Positions 55,762 to 64,000 of a stretch of 64,000 nt of DNA are shown in pieces. Each line of letters starts with the position of its first letter. The stretch's first letter is position 1. The DNA is from Dehalococcoidia bacterium UBA5760. GTDB taxonomy: Bacteria > Chloroflexota > Dehalococcoidia > Dehalococcoidales > UBA5760. A program made the translations under genes and the position numbers. Location: assembly GCA_002418895.1 (NCBI GenBank), contig DIFA01000017.1, forward strand, positions 1 to 64,000, given 5' to 3'. Under the pieces are notes generated by a model. The model saw only the letters and a program-made list of their open reading frames with translations, had not been told where the DNA came from and ran no database searches.

Positions 55762-57113
55762 ATTGACCTCGGCACCATGTTCTTGTCTTCCGTTGCAGTC
55801 GCTTTTTCTTTCCACTGTGCTGATGTCAGGCCGATTCTCTTGAAGATGTCGTCGATGTAGCGCAAATAGTACTGCTCGTTAAAAAGCGGTTCAAGCTCTT
55901 CCGGAGCCAGGATAGCGGTAATATCGGCATCGGCCTTAAGCAGCTTCAGAAAATCCCTGTTCTTCTCCCAGGTCTTCATAGCATTTCGCTGTACCAGTTC
56001 GTATGCTTTTTGACGGGATAGCCCCTTATCGATAAGGGTCAGCATTACCCGTTGCGAGAAGACCAGTCCCTTGGTAAGTTCGATATTTCTCTTCATCTTC
56101 TGGGGATAGACCAGTAAGCCTCTCATTACCGATGCAAAAAGACTGAGACAGTAGTCCAGGACGAGGCAGGCGTCGGGAAGAATGATACGCTCTGTTGAAG
56201 AGTGGCTGATATCCCGTTCGTGCCATAATGCGATGTTCTCCATTGAGGTCAGGGCGTAGCCCCTTAGCAGTCGAGCTAGGCCGCAGATTCGCTCGCAGAG
56301 CTCGGGGTTACGCTTGTGCGGCATGGCTGAAGACCCGGTCTGGCCGGCTGCAAAGGGTTCCTCTACTTCCCTGACCTCAGTCTTTTGTAACGCCCTGATT
56401 TCGGTGGCGAATTTCTCTAATGAACTGGCGATTATTGCCAGGGTAGTGGTGAACTGAGCGTGACGGTCGCGCTGTATAATCTGATTCGATACCGGTGCCG
56501 GTGAAAGCCCCAGTCTGGCGCAGGTCTTCTCTTCAAGTTCAGGGAGCAGGGTGGCGTAGGTGCCGACTGCCCCCGAGATTTTGCCGACGGTGATAGCCCT
56601 CTTGGCGGCGGTAAGCCTCTGGCGGTGGCGCTTCATTTCCTCGACCCACAGCGCTAGCTTCAGACCGAAGGAGAGCGGTTCGGCATGGATACCGTGTGTG
56701 CGGCCGATCATAGCCGTGTATTTATGCTTTATCGCTTGTTGCGCCAGTACCGAAATCAGTTCTTTTATATCCTGATTCAGTATCTCTGTCGCCTCGATAA
56801 GCTGTAGGCTGAGGGCAGTATCAATTACATCCGAGGAGGTAAGACCGAGATGAATAAAGCGTGATTCTTTACCCAGGCTTGTAGCTACGGAGCTGAGAAA
56901 GGCGGTAACGTCGTGGTGAGTTTCTTTGAGAATTTCCTCCATACGTTTAAGATTAACACGGGCCAGCTTTATCTTGGGTACCGCCTCTCTGGGGATAACA
57001 CCCAGTTCCGCCCATGATTCGCAGACGGCAATCTCTACCTCAAGCCATTTGTTGAATTTGTTCTCGTCTGACCAGACGCTCTTCATTTGTGGTCGGGAAT
57101 ATCGTTCAATCAT
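55758..57113 (-). CDS. purB: Adenylosuccinate lyase
   Basis: Catalyses two fumarate-releasing steps in purine synthesis. The 451-residue product has the fumarase-superfamily signature GSSAMPHKRNPE and the conserved THGIHAEPLSFGLKLALW and HDVTAFLSSV segments. Its start lies in a four-base overlap with purE, and its end overlaps purC, giving a coupled purE-purB-purC unit. Confidence 0.97.
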   Translation of the reverse strand: MIERYSRPQMKSVWSDENKFNKWLEVEIAVCESWAELGVIPREAVPKIKLARVNLKRMEEILKETHHDVTAFLSSVATSLGKESRFIHLGLTSSDVIDTALSLQLIEATEILNQDIKELISVLAQQAIKHKYTAMIGRTHGIHAEPLSFGLKLALWVEEMKRHRQRLTAAKRAITVGKISGAVGTYATLLPELEEKTCARLGLSPAPVSNQIIQRDRHAQFTTTLAIIASSLEKFATEIRALQKTEVREVEEPFAAGQTGSSAMPHKRNPELCERICGLARLLRGYALTSMENIALWHERDISHSSTERIILPDACLVLDYCLSLFASVMRGLLVYPQKMKRNIELTKGLVFSQRVMLTLIDKGLSRQKAYELVQRNAMKTWEKNRDFLKLLKADADITAILAPEELEPLFNEQYYLRYIDDIFKRIGLTSAQWKEKATATEDKNMVPRSI

Positions 57114-57574
57114 TTGTTATCTCCCTGTAAATCACTCCTGTATTTCTCGTAGGAGTTTCTTATCTCATCATGCTTCAGGCCCAGAATTTCGGCTGCCAGA
57201 TAAGCCGCGTTCTTAGCTCCGGCACTACCGATTGCCACGCAGGCTACCGGTACTCCAGCCGGCATCTGGACTATGGAATAGAGGGCATCAAGCCCATTTA
57301 GTTCACTACCAGCCAGCGGTACGCCGATGACCGGTATAGTCGTCCAGCTGGCTATGACTCCGGGGAGGTGGGCGGCGCCGCCGGCGGCGGCGATGATGAC
57401 CTCAATCCCCCTGCCCCTGGCATCCAATCCGAAACTGCGTACCTTTTCCGGGTTGCGGTGGGCTGACATTACGATTAGCTCATAGTCGATACCCAGCTTA
57501 CCGAGTGCCTCCAGCGTCGATCGCATCGATTCGGTATCTGATTTACTGCCCATAACTACAGCTACTAACGGCAT
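57110..57574 (-). CDS. purE: N5-carboxyaminoimidazole ribonucleotide mutase (class I PurE)
   Basis: Rearranges N5-CAIR to CAIR. The 154-residue product begins with VAVVMGSKSDTESM and has MSAHRNPEKV and AAAGGAAHLPGVIAS, the class I pattern. It is preceded by AGGAGGTGAG. A PurK partner gene is not in the window. It lies downstream of purD on the same strand across a 93-base gap. Confidence 0.97.
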   Translation of the reverse strand: MPLVAVVMGSKSDTESMRSTLEALGKLGIDYELIVMSAHRNPEKVRSFGLDARGRGIEVIIAAAGGAAHLPGVIASWTTIPVIGVPLAGSELNGLDALYSIVQMPAGVPVACVAIGSAGAKNAAYLAAEILGLKHDEIRNSYEKYRSDLQGDNK

Positions 57575-57667
57575 ATATTAATCTCACCTCCTCCAGCCCT
57601 CTCCTCTTTTCGAGAAGAAGGAAAGAAGTTATTTGTAAGTGGACAGAGTCTTCATCGGGCCATTTTA

Positions 57668-58927
57668 TCATATCAGGGCGATGTCTTTGCGGTAATGACA
57701 GCCCTCGAAGTTAATTCGTGATATGTTGTGATAGACCTTTTCTCTGGCCTCAGTGATATTCCTGCCGGTAGCGGCTACGGTAAGCACCCGTCCCCCGTAG
57801 CTTAATATCTGTCCTTTTGTTGTGCCTACCCTGGTGCCGGCGTGAAATACCATAATGTCTTTGTCCAGGCTATCCAGTCCGCTGATCGGGAATCCCGTCC
57901 GGTAGCTTCCGGGATAACCTCCTGATGTCATCACCACGCCGACACAGGCATTCCCGCTCCATTCTATATCTATCCGGTCAAGATTGCCACTGATTATTGC
58001 CAGTATGATATCTACCAAGTCCGTTTTTAAGAGGGGGAGAACTACCTGCGTCTCCGGATCGCCAAAGCGCGCATTGAACTCTATCACCTTTGGCCCGTCC
58101 CTGGTGATCATCAATCCTCCGTAGAGAACTCCCTTATAAGGCCTTTTCTCGGCGGCCAGCGCTTTTACCGAAGGCCTGAGGATGGTCTCGGCTACTTCTT
58201 TGTCCAGCTTGGGGCTGGTGAAGTATGGTGGGCTGTAGCTACCCATACCGCCGGTATTCGGGCCCTGGTTCCCATCGAATACCGGTTTGTAATCGCATGC
58301 CGAGACAAGCGGGATTACGGTGCTGCCATCGGTAAAGGCAAAAGAGCTCATTTCTTTTCCAGTCAGGCATTCTTCAATAACCACCCTATCCCCGGCGGCA
58401 CCGAAGATTTTGGCTTCCATAATCTGGTATAGGGCGTCGATGGCTTCCTGGATTGAGTGGGCGACGGTTACCCCCTTACCGGCAGCCAGGCCGTCCGCCT
58501 TGATGACAACAGGGGGTATCTGCTGCTCGACGTACCTTTTTGCTCTACCGTATTCGGAGAAGCTGACCCCACTGGCACAGGGAATACCATACTTCTCCAT
58601 TAACTGCTTGGCAAACACCTTGCTCGACTCTATTTCGGCGGCTGCTTTGCCGGGACCGAAGATAGGTATGCCGATGCTCTGAAAGTGATCGACGATGCCG
58701 CTGGCAAGTGAAGCCTCCGGACCGACCACGGCAAGCTCGATCCCCTTTTCCTGTGCCGCTTTAGCTAATCCCTCTATATCGGTGGGCTTAATGTCCAGGT
58801 TATGGGCAATTTGGGCCGTACCGGCATTACCCGGGGCGGTATAAATCTCCTTGACCTTGCGACTACCAGCCAGCTTCCAGACCAGGGTATGTTCCCTGGC
58901 CCCACTACCAACAACCAGTACCTTCAG
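57668..58927 (-). CDS. purD: Phosphoribosylamine-glycine ligase, apparent CTG start
   Basis: ATP-grasp enzyme making glycinamide ribonucleotide. The frame continues upstream of the first GTG (58729) through the whole N-terminal domain, with LVVGSGAREHTLVWKL and TAPGNAGT, up to CTG 58925-58927. There is no ATG, GTG or TTG before it in the open frame. A GGGGGAGAGG ribosome-binding site ends six bases upstream of the CTG. That start gives 419 residues, the family length. The ATP-grasp motifs and PNTGGMGSYSP are intact, so the gene is functional in appearance. Confidence 0.92.
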   Translation of the reverse strand: MKVLVVGSGAREHTLVWKLAGSRKVKEIYTAPGNAGTAQIAHNLDIKPTDIEGLAKAAQEKGIELAVVGPEASLASGIVDHFQSIGIPIFGPGKAAAEIESSKVFAKQLMEKYGIPCASGVSFSEYGRAKRYVEQQIPPVVIKADGLAAGKGVTVAHSIQEAIDALYQIMEAKIFGAAGDRVVIEECLTGKEMSSFAFTDGSTVIPLVSACDYKPVFDGNQGPNTGGMGSYSPPYFTSPKLDKEVAETILRPSVKALAAEKRPYKGVLYGGLMITRDGPKVIEFNARFGDPETQVVLPLLKTDLVDIILAIISGNLDRIDIEWSGNACVGVVMTSGGYPGSYRTGFPISGLDSLDKDIMVFHAGTRVGTTKGQILSYGGRVLTVAATGRNITEAREKVYHNISRINFEGCHYRKDIALI

Positions 58928-58944
58928 CGTTTTCCTCTCCCCCT

Positions 58945-59433
58945 CTATGTAATCTGGTACTCTACCTGTACTGCTATCTCGCCCTGGGGTGTGCTCGATT
59001 TAATACTAATTACATGGAAGCCATTCTCCGGCGCGATGAAGATGAAGTGTCCTTCTGCAGCAGCAATTACCTTACCCTTCTCCAGACGTCCCAGTCCAGT
59101 GTCCTTTATGTTCCCGGCTTGACCGGTGCTGGTCTGGTATCCCAGCACTTCCTCGGCCGGTGTGGTAACTCGGAGCATTACTGCGGCCCCCTCGGCATAG
59201 AAGGATAGGTACAGTTCTTGTCCACGCTTAAGGTACAGGGAGAAGCTGTGAGAGTCGTACTCGTCGGTGTTGCCAGGAGTGGTAGCGGTTGACAGTTGAA
59301 AGTTTATTGTTTCGTGGGGGGACTGCTCCGGTACCGGGGTCTGAGCACGCATTAGTACCGGCGCATAGACTCCAAGTACAACTGAGATTGCTCCCAGTAT
59401 AATTCCCAGGATAACGATCGGTTTTTTGTACAT
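58945..59433 (-). CDS. Hypothetical membrane-anchored extracytoplasmic protein
   Basis: The 162-residue product has a lysine followed by a hydrophobic helix (IVILGIILGAISVVLGVYAPVL), which should act as a signal anchor. The rest looks like a small beta-rich outside domain with segments such as HSFSLYLKRGQELYLSFYAE and GHFIFIAPENGFHVISIKS. The pattern recalls emp24/GOLD-like or pre-peptidase C-terminal beta domains, but I do not recognise the family. It lies between guaA and purD on the same strand, 18 bases before the purD start. Confidence 0.7.
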   Translation of the reverse strand: MYKKPIVILGIILGAISVVLGVYAPVLMRAQTPVPEQSPHETINFQLSTATTPGNTDEYDSHSFSLYLKRGQELYLSFYAEGAAVMLRVTTPAEEVLGYQTSTGQAGNIKDTGLGRLEKGKVIAAAEGHFIFIAPENGFHVISIKSSTPQGEIAVQVEYQIT

Positions 59434-59472
59434 CCTTGACTCCCCTCCTCTTTAGTTAGCCTTACCCCTCCA

Positions 59473-61155
59473 TTACTCCCACTCTATAGTCGATGGTGGT
59501 TTGGAGGTTATGTCATAGACGACCCGGTTTACGCCGGGTACCTCGTTGACGATACGGTTAGAAATCTTGGCCAGCAGTTCGTAGGGCAGCCGTGCCCAAT
59601 CGGCGGTCATCGCATCGTCACTGGTTACGGCACGGACGGCAACCAGGTAGCCATAGGTTCTGAAGTCCCCCATTACCCCTACGCTTTTGACGTCGGTAAG
59701 TACGGCAAAACTCTGCCATAGCTGGCGGTATAGTTTTGCCTGCTTTATCTCTTCCATTACAATCCAGTCGGCACTACGAAGTATTTCCAGCTTCTCTCTG
59801 GTTACCTCACCAATGATACGGATGGCCAGACCGGGACCGGGGAACGGCTGTCGCCATATCATCTCCTCGGGGAGACCCAGCCCCAGGCCTACCTGCCGTA
59901 CTTCATCCTTGAATAGGTAGCGCAGGGGTTCAACCAGGTTGAGCGTCATCTTGGCGGGTAGTCCGCCGACATTGTGATGGGTTTTTATTTTGGCTGAGGC
60001 TTTACTTCCAGAAGAGGCGCTCTCGATGACATCCGGGTAGAGGGTACCCTGGGCCAGGAAATCGACCTTGCTTATTTTAGCGGCTTCTTCCTCAAAGACC
60101 TTGATGAATTCCTCTCCGATAACCTTGCGTTTCTGCTCGGGGTCGATTACGCCCTGCAGACGGTTGAGGAATCTTTCACTGGCATCAACATGAATGGTAT
60201 TCATCCCCAGGTGACGGCGGAAGACTTTTAGGGTCCTTTCCGCCTCTTGGCGGCGCAGCAGTCCGTTATTAACAAAGATGCAGGTAAGCTGGTTGCCAAT
60301 AGCCTGGTGAATGAGGGTAGCTACTACCGCTGAATCAACTCCTCCGGAAAGGGCATTGATGACCTTACCGCCGCCGACTTGCTCTTTAATCCTGTCCAGG
60401 CTGTCCCTGATGAAGCTGCCCATAGTCCAGTTCCCCTGGCAGCCGCATATCCGGTAAGCAAAATTCTTCAGGATGGTCTTACCATTTGGTGTATGAGCTA
60501 CCTCAGGGTGAAACTGGAGGCCAAATATTCTTTTATCATTACCCATTACGGCAAATGGCGAGCCTTCGGTATAGGCCAGGGTACTGAATCCAGGCGGCAT
60601 TTCTTCAATCTGGTCGCCGTGGCTCATCCATACCGGAGCGGGGGTGGGTAAATCAGCAAGCAGGGGTGAGTCTACATCGGCAACATGAAGGACGGAATGG
60701 CCGTATTCGTGTCTTTCCCCCTGGGTGACCTTGCCACCCAGCTGGTGGGTTATCACCTGCATTCCGTAGCATATCCCCAGCACCGGCAGGTTGCTTTCAT
60801 AGATATAGGCTGGTGCCAGAGGCGCCTCCGGTGTGTAAACGCTGGCCGGTCCGCCGGAGAGGATGAATCCCTTTGGGTTTAACGGGGTTATCTTTTCCCA
60901 GGGGGTGTCATAGGATACCAGTTCACAATATACCTGACATTCTCGTATCCGCCGTGCGATGAGCAGGCTATATTGAGAGCCGAAGTCGATGACAACGATA
61001 GTCTCGCGCTCGTTGCCGGGAATAGCTTCTTTTGCTGCCGCCGGCTGTTCACCACCCAGCTCTTTGGCAATCTCCAGGTAGGTGGATACTTCAATATCAC
61101 CACTGGTGGCCACGCGGTGGCTGCTTGGTGTCTCTTGTGATTTGTCTTCGGTCAT
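59473..61155 (-). CDS. guaA: GMP synthase (glutamine-hydrolysing), with N-terminal extension
   Basis: Amidates XMP to GMP. The 560-residue product has a glutaminase domain with the catalytic Cys in GICYGMQ and His-Glu in LQFHPEV, the ATP-pyrophosphatase loop [12 protein letters not shown], and the C-terminal dimerisation domain ending KPPSTIEWE. The family usually starts near the [13 protein letters not shown] strand; here about 50 hydrophilic residues come first. An internal start cannot be excluded. It is the first gene after its promoter and heads the minus-strand group that ends with purC. Confidence 0.96.
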   Translation of the reverse strand: MTEDKSQETPSSHRVATSGDIEVSTYLEIAKELGGEQPAAAKEAIPGNERETIVVIDFGSQYSLLIARRIRECQVYCELVSYDTPWEKITPLNPKGFILSGGPASVYTPEAPLAPAYIYESNLPVLGICYGMQVITHQLGGKVTQGERHEYGHSVLHVADVDSPLLADLPTPAPVWMSHGDQIEEMPPGFSTLAYTEGSPFAVMGNDKRIFGLQFHPEVAHTPNGKTILKNFAYRICGCQGNWTMGSFIRDSLDRIKEQVGGGKVINALSGGVDSAVVATLIHQAIGNQLTCIFVNNGLLRRQEAERTLKVFRRHLGMNTIHVDASERFLNRLQGVIDPEQKRKVIGEEFIKVFEEEAAKISKVDFLAQGTLYPDVIESASSGSKASAKIKTHHNVGGLPAKMTLNLVEPLRYLFKDEVRQVGLGLGLPEEMIWRQPFPGPGLAIRIIGEVTREKLEILRSADWIVMEEIKQAKLYRQLWQSFAVLTDVKSVGVMGDFRTYGYLVAVRAVTSDDAMTADWARLPYELLAKISNRIVNEVPGVNRVVYDITSKPPSTIEWE

Positions 61156-61165
61156 TATATCTCAA

Positions 61166-61194
61166 AGATTATCATTATGGTATACTGGCGTCAA
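61166..61194 (-). promoter_or_regulatory. Promoter for guaA
   Basis: On the minus strand TTGACG (61189-61194), a 17-base spacer and TAATCT (61166-61171) lie just before the guaA frame. The transcript would start about four bases before ATG 61155, so either the mRNA is nearly leaderless or translation begins further inside. Confidence 0.45.
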
Positions 61195-61222
61195 GAGTGA
61201 AGCGAAATTTCCGCTAGGTGGT

Positions 61223-61876
61223 ATGGCGGTGTTAACCGGACTCCCTGCGAGTGTTGCAAACCAGGTCCGTGAGGGTGTTGCCGTCCTCAGGGGTGGGGGC
61301 ATCGTTGCTTTCCCTACTGATACCGTCTATGGCCTGGGGGTCTGTCCTTATCTTCACCGGGCGGTGGAACGGGTCTATACGGTAAAGGAACGGCCGTTGG
61401 AGATGGCACTGCCCCTGCTTTTGTCCAGTACGCTACAGATAAGCGAAGTTGCCGAATCAGTGCCGCCGATTGCCCGGCTGCTGGTGGAGAAGTTCATGCC
61501 CGGTCCTTTAACTCTGGTCTTATATAAGTCCGGGGTTGTTCCGGGAATTGTTACCGCCGGGGGTACCACCGTAGCTGTTCGTGTTCCGGCCCACCCTGTG
61601 CCCGTTGCCCTTGCTCTGGGGTTGGGGGCGCCTATTTCGGGCACCAGCGCTAATCTGAGCGGTAAGCCGAGTGCTCTGACGGCTGATGAGGTACATGCTC
61701 AATTCGGTAACAAAATAGATCTGGTTATTGACGGCGGCCGGTGTCCGGGTGGCCGGGAGTCTACCATAGTTGATGTCACCGGAGAGATACCGTTGGTTTT
61801 ACGAAAGGGAGCGATAGATTTTGGCGAACTGAAGAAGGTGTGTGCTAGTATTATTTTAGGAGGGAGGGCCGATTAG
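61223..61876 (+). CDS. L-threonylcarbamoyladenylate synthase (Sua5/YrdC family)
   Basis: Makes threonylcarbamoyl-AMP for the t6A modification of tRNA. ATG 61223, preceded by AGGTGG, is chosen; an open frame continues upstream to 61082 across the guaA promoter and adds nothing recognisable. The 217-residue product has the GGGIVAFPTDTVYGLG opening, the KERPLEMALPLLL substrate region and SGTSANLSGKPSA, all of the YrdC domain. The C-terminal Sua5 extension is absent. It ends in a one-base overlap with rpiB. Confidence 0.94.
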   Translation: MAVLTGLPASVANQVREGVAVLRGGGIVAFPTDTVYGLGVCPYLHRAVERVYTVKERPLEMALPLLLSSTLQISEVAESVPPIARLLVEKFMPGPLTLVLYKSGVVPGIVTAGGTTVAVRVPAHPVPVALALGLGAPISGTSANLSGKPSALTADEVHAQFGNKIDLVIDGGRCPGGRESTIVDVTGEIPLVLRKGAIDFGELKKVCASIILGGRAD

Positions 61877-62310
61877 TGCGTATTGCTATTGGGTGTGACC
61901 ACAGGGGATTGGATATCAAGCAATCTGTTATCAGCCTGGTTAGTGACTCGGGGTACAGTATCGAGGATTTTGGCTGTTATACTGCTGATCCGGTGGACTA
62001 TCCCGATATCGCCAGGAAGGTAGCCCTGGCGGTAGCCGGAGGTGATTGCAATCATGGTATCCTGATATGTAATACCGGCATCGGTATGAGCATCGCCGCT
62101 AATAAGTTTAAGGGGATAAGGGCGGCTCTATGCTGTAGCGTCTTTGATGCCTGCCGTGCTCGCCAGCATAACGATGCTAATATCCTTTGTCTGAGCGCCG
62201 AACGGGATAGGGAGTCAATATCCGAAATAGTTAAGGCCTATCTTAGCAGTGAATTTCAAGGTGGCCGGCACCTGCTAAGGGTGAATAAGATAATAGCTAT
62301 GGAAGGTTAG
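61876..62310 (+). CDS. rpiB: Ribose-5-phosphate isomerase B (RpiB/LacAB family)
   Basis: Interconverts ribose-5-phosphate and ribulose-5-phosphate. The 144-residue product begins RIAIGCDHRGLDIK and has the CNTGIGMSIAANK loop and NDANILCLSAE, all typical. It uses GTG 61876, overlapping the upstream stop by one base. Confidence 0.93.
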   Translation: MRIAIGCDHRGLDIKQSVISLVSDSGYSIEDFGCYTADPVDYPDIARKVALAVAGGDCNHGILICNTGIGMSIAANKFKGIRAALCCSVFDACRARQHNDANILCLSAERDRESISEIVKAYLSSEFQGGRHLLRVNKIIAMEG

Positions 62311-62326
62311 CCAGATACGGATTAGC

Positions 62327-62355
62327 TTGACAACGGGTAGGTGCTATGCTATGTT
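62327..62355 (+). promoter_or_regulatory. Promoter upstream of ilvD
   Basis: A perfect TTGACA (62327-62332), a 17-base spacer and TATGTT (62350-62355) lie in the 139-base gap after rpiB. The transcript would start near 62362, just before a terminator-like hairpin. Confidence 0.6.
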
Positions 62356-62393
62356 TTTTGAACGGGGTAAATCTATAATTGCAGATTATTGGT

Positions 62394-62416
62394 CCGTCCG
62401 TATAGGGGCGGTTTTT
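62394..62416 (+). terminator. Terminator-like hairpin in the ilvD leader
   Basis: CCGTCC (62394-62399) pairs with GGGCGG (62406-62411) with one G-T pair and a six-base loop; TTTTT follows at 62412-62416. It stands between the ilvD promoter and the ilvD start, so it could act as an attenuator of ilvD or simply end transcripts coming from rpiB. Confidence 0.55.
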
Positions 62417-62449
62417 GATTATTAATGGGGAAAGGAGTTAGTCTGGCTT

Positions 62450-64000
62450 GTGAAGAGTGATGTAGTTAAAAAGGGTGTAGAGAGGGCTCCACACCGGTCT
62501 CTGCTATATGCCTTGGGCTGTACGCCTGATGATATGGATCGGCCTTTCGTAGGAATTGTGAATAGCTTTAGTGAGATTGTGCCGGGGCATATACACCTGC
62601 GCCAGATTGCTGAAGCGGCTAAATCGGGGGTGTATAGTGGCGGGGGTGTTCCCTTTGAGGTGAATACCATTGCTGTATGTGACGGTATCGCTATGAACCA
62701 CACCGGTATGAAATATAGCCTGCCCAGCCGGGAGCTCATTGCTGACTCGATAGAGATAGTGGCTGAAGCCCACGGCTTTGATGCGCTGGTCTTTATTACC
62801 AATTGCGATAAAATTGTTCCCGGGATGCTTATGGCAGCGGTTCGGTTGAACCTGCCCTCCATCTTTGTCAGTGGTGGTCCGATGCTGGCCGGACGCCTCT
62901 GTGGGGAGGATGGAGTTAAGCATGTTGATGTCAATTCTATCTTTGAGGCGGTCGGTAGGGTGGCTAAGGGTGGCATGGGGAAGGAGGAGCTGGAACAGCT
63001 TGAGTTGGTTGCCTGTCCCGGCTGTGGTAGTTGTTCCGGCATGTTTACCGCTAACACGATGAATTGTGCCACCGAGGCTATGGGAATGGGTCTGGTCGGT
63101 AATGGCACCATTCCGGCTGTTGACGCCAGACGGGTGCGGCTGGCGAAACAGGCCGGGCGACAGGTCATGCGACTTCTGGCTGAAGATGTTAGGCCGCGCG
63201 ATATTATCAACAGAGATTCTATTCATAATGCCTTTGCCGTTGATATGGCATTAGGCGGCAGTACTAATTCGGTGCTGCACCTCATCGCCGTAGCCCGTGA
63301 GGCAGGGGTTGATTTCACCCTGCCGATGGTTAATCGAATAAGTGAGTGTACTCCTCATCTGGTAAAGATGAGGCCGGCCGGTGATTTTCACCTGGAGGAT
63401 TTGGATGCGGCAGGTGGCGTACTGGCGGTGATGAAAGAGATTAAAGAGGTGTTGAATCTGGAAGCAAGGACGGTATCGGGTAAATCGGTGGCTGAGATTG
63501 TTGCTGGCAGCCGTTTTGTAGATAGAAAGGTGATTCGTCCTGTGGATAGCCCCCACTCGGCCAGCGGCGGCATTTGTATTCTCTTTGGTAACCTGGCGCC
63601 GGAGGGTGCGGTGGTGAAGAGAGGTGCGGTAGCTCCTGAGATGATGGTCCATCGTGGTCCGGCCAGGGTGTTTGATTCCGAGGAGGAAGCTACCAAAGCT
63701 ATTCTGGACGGTAAAATAGAGTCGGGTGACGTGGTGATCATTCGCTATGAGGGTCCTAAAGGCGGACCGGGAATGAGAGAGATGCTCACTCCTACCTCTA
63801 TACTGAGTGGCATGGGGATGGCTAGTGAGGTAGCTTTGATAACCGACGGGCGTTTTTCCGGAGCGACCCGTGGCGCTGCTATTGGGCATGTCTCTCCTGA
63901 GGCGGCCAGTCGGGGGCCTATCGCTGCTCTGAAGGATGGTGACATGATAAGTATCAATATCCCTGACTATAAACTTGAGGTTGAACTTGATGATAGCGAA
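62450..64000 (+). CDS. ilvD: Dihydroxy-acid dehydratase (3' partial)
   Basis: Iron-sulfur dehydratase of isoleucine, valine and leucine synthesis. GTG 62450 starts a frame that stays open to the window end (517 codons; the family has about 555-560). Features seen are [18 protein letters not shown], the cluster-ligand region [12 protein letters not shown], and [19 protein letters not shown] with a second ligand Cys. AAAGGAG is 12 bases before the GTG, rather far. The remaining C-terminal domain lies outside the window. Confidence 0.96.
   Translation, partial: MKSDVVKKGVERAPHRSLLYALGCTPDDMDRPFVGIVNSFSEIVPGHIHLRQIAEAAKSGVYSGGGVPFEVNTIAVCDGIAMNHTGMKYSLPSRELIADSIEIVAEAHGFDALVFITNCDKIVPGMLMAAVRLNLPSIFVSGGPMLAGRLCGEDGVKHVDVNSIFEAVGRVAKGGMGKEELEQLELVACPGCGSCSGMFTANTMNCATEAMGMGLVGNGTIPAVDARRVRLAKQAGRQVMRLLAEDVRPRDIINRDSIHNAFAVDMALGGSTNSVLHLIAVAREAGVDFTLPMVNRISECTPHLVKMRPAGDFHLEDLDAAGGVLAVMKEIKEVLNLEARTVSGKSVAEIVAGSRFVDRKVIRPVDSPHSASGGICILFGNLAPEGAVVKRGAVAPEMMVHRGPARVFDSEEEATKAILDGKIESGDVVIIRYEGPKGGPGMREMLTPTSILSGMGMASEVALITDGRFSGATRGAAIGHVSPEAASRGPIAALKDGDMISINIPDYKLEVELDDSE

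Noticed and set aside
62356..62449. T-box riboswitch or leader peptide for ilvD
   Set aside because: No T-box consensus was seen, and the short frame rich in Leu codons begins inside the promoter -10, upstream of the likely transcript start.
1..64000. CRISPR arrays, rRNA or tRNA genes, insertion sequences
   Set aside because: No regularly spaced repeats, no rRNA or tRNA-like sequences and no transposase-like proteins were recognised anywhere in the window; small tRNAs could still be missed by eye.

Overview
The window looks like a chromosomal segment of an anaerobic Chloroflexota bacterium, most plausibly class Dehalococcoidia. The evidence is the order of an S10/spc/alpha ribosomal superoperon that runs into truA-rplM-rpsI, then on the other strand a phosphoglucose/phosphomannose isomerase, a phosphoglucomutase, metK and ahcY, with methionine-salvage genes further on. 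Two tungsten/molybdenum aldehyde:ferredoxin oxidoreductases (AOR) point to an anaerobe. Many genes start with GTG or TTG and lie in tightly overlapping operons. The taxonomic call is inferred from gene content and remembered gene order; no database search was possible.

Layout. (1) 1-12736, plus strand: end of rpsC, then rplP to rpsI, with secY, adk, map, infA, rpoA and truA, closed by a hairpin terminator. (2) 12839-18358, minus strand: a gamma-glutamylcyclotransferase-like protein, PGI/PMI, phosphohexomutase, metK and ahcY, the last behind a structured leader. (3) 18606-20684, minus strand: a methyltransferase and a divergent PlsY. (4) 21136-32507, plus strand: the most interesting region. 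A ketosynthase and a DegV/FakB-like lipid-binding protein are followed by an AOR, a PanE-like reductase, a fused double TIGR04076 protein, a KS-alpha, a chain-length-factor-like KS-beta, an ACP, a metal-dependent cyclase, a TcmN-type aromatase/cyclase, an SDR ketoreductase and an amidohydrolase-2 (decarboxylase-like) enzyme. This is a nearly complete type II aromatic polyketide pathway, apparently combined with an oxygen-sensitive metalloenzyme. (5) 32526-42602, minus strand: mtnP, a large single-chain Type IIG-like restriction-modification protein, mtnA, a GNAT, a HEAT-repeat protein, a PAC2-family protein and the TldE/TldD pair. (6) 42750-45768: birA (plus) facing a slipin/NfeD pair (minus). 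(7) 45930-54836, plus strand: a histidine operon hisZ-hisG-hisD-hisC-hisB interrupted by a ThiF-MoaD-AOR module; HisG is a fused tandem duplication with one degenerate half. (8) 54853-61155, minus strand: purC-purB-purE-purD, a small membrane-anchored protein and guaA. (9) 61223-64000, plus strand: Sua5/YrdC-type protein, rpiB and a 3'-truncated ilvD behind its own promoter and a terminator-like hairpin.

How the genes work together. Most of the window is core metabolism: translation, S-adenosylmethionine recycling, histidine, purine and branched-chain amino acid synthesis. The accessory parts are the polyketide/AOR cluster, which sits between the SAM-cycle genes (metK-ahcY) and the methylthioadenosine-salvage genes (mtnP, mtnA), the restriction enzyme between mtnP and mtnA, and the AOR module inside the his operon. 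Two core genes (the phosphohexomutase and purD) have no ATG/GTG/TTG at their natural N-terminus and seem to use ATA and CTG starts, unless the sequence contains errors.
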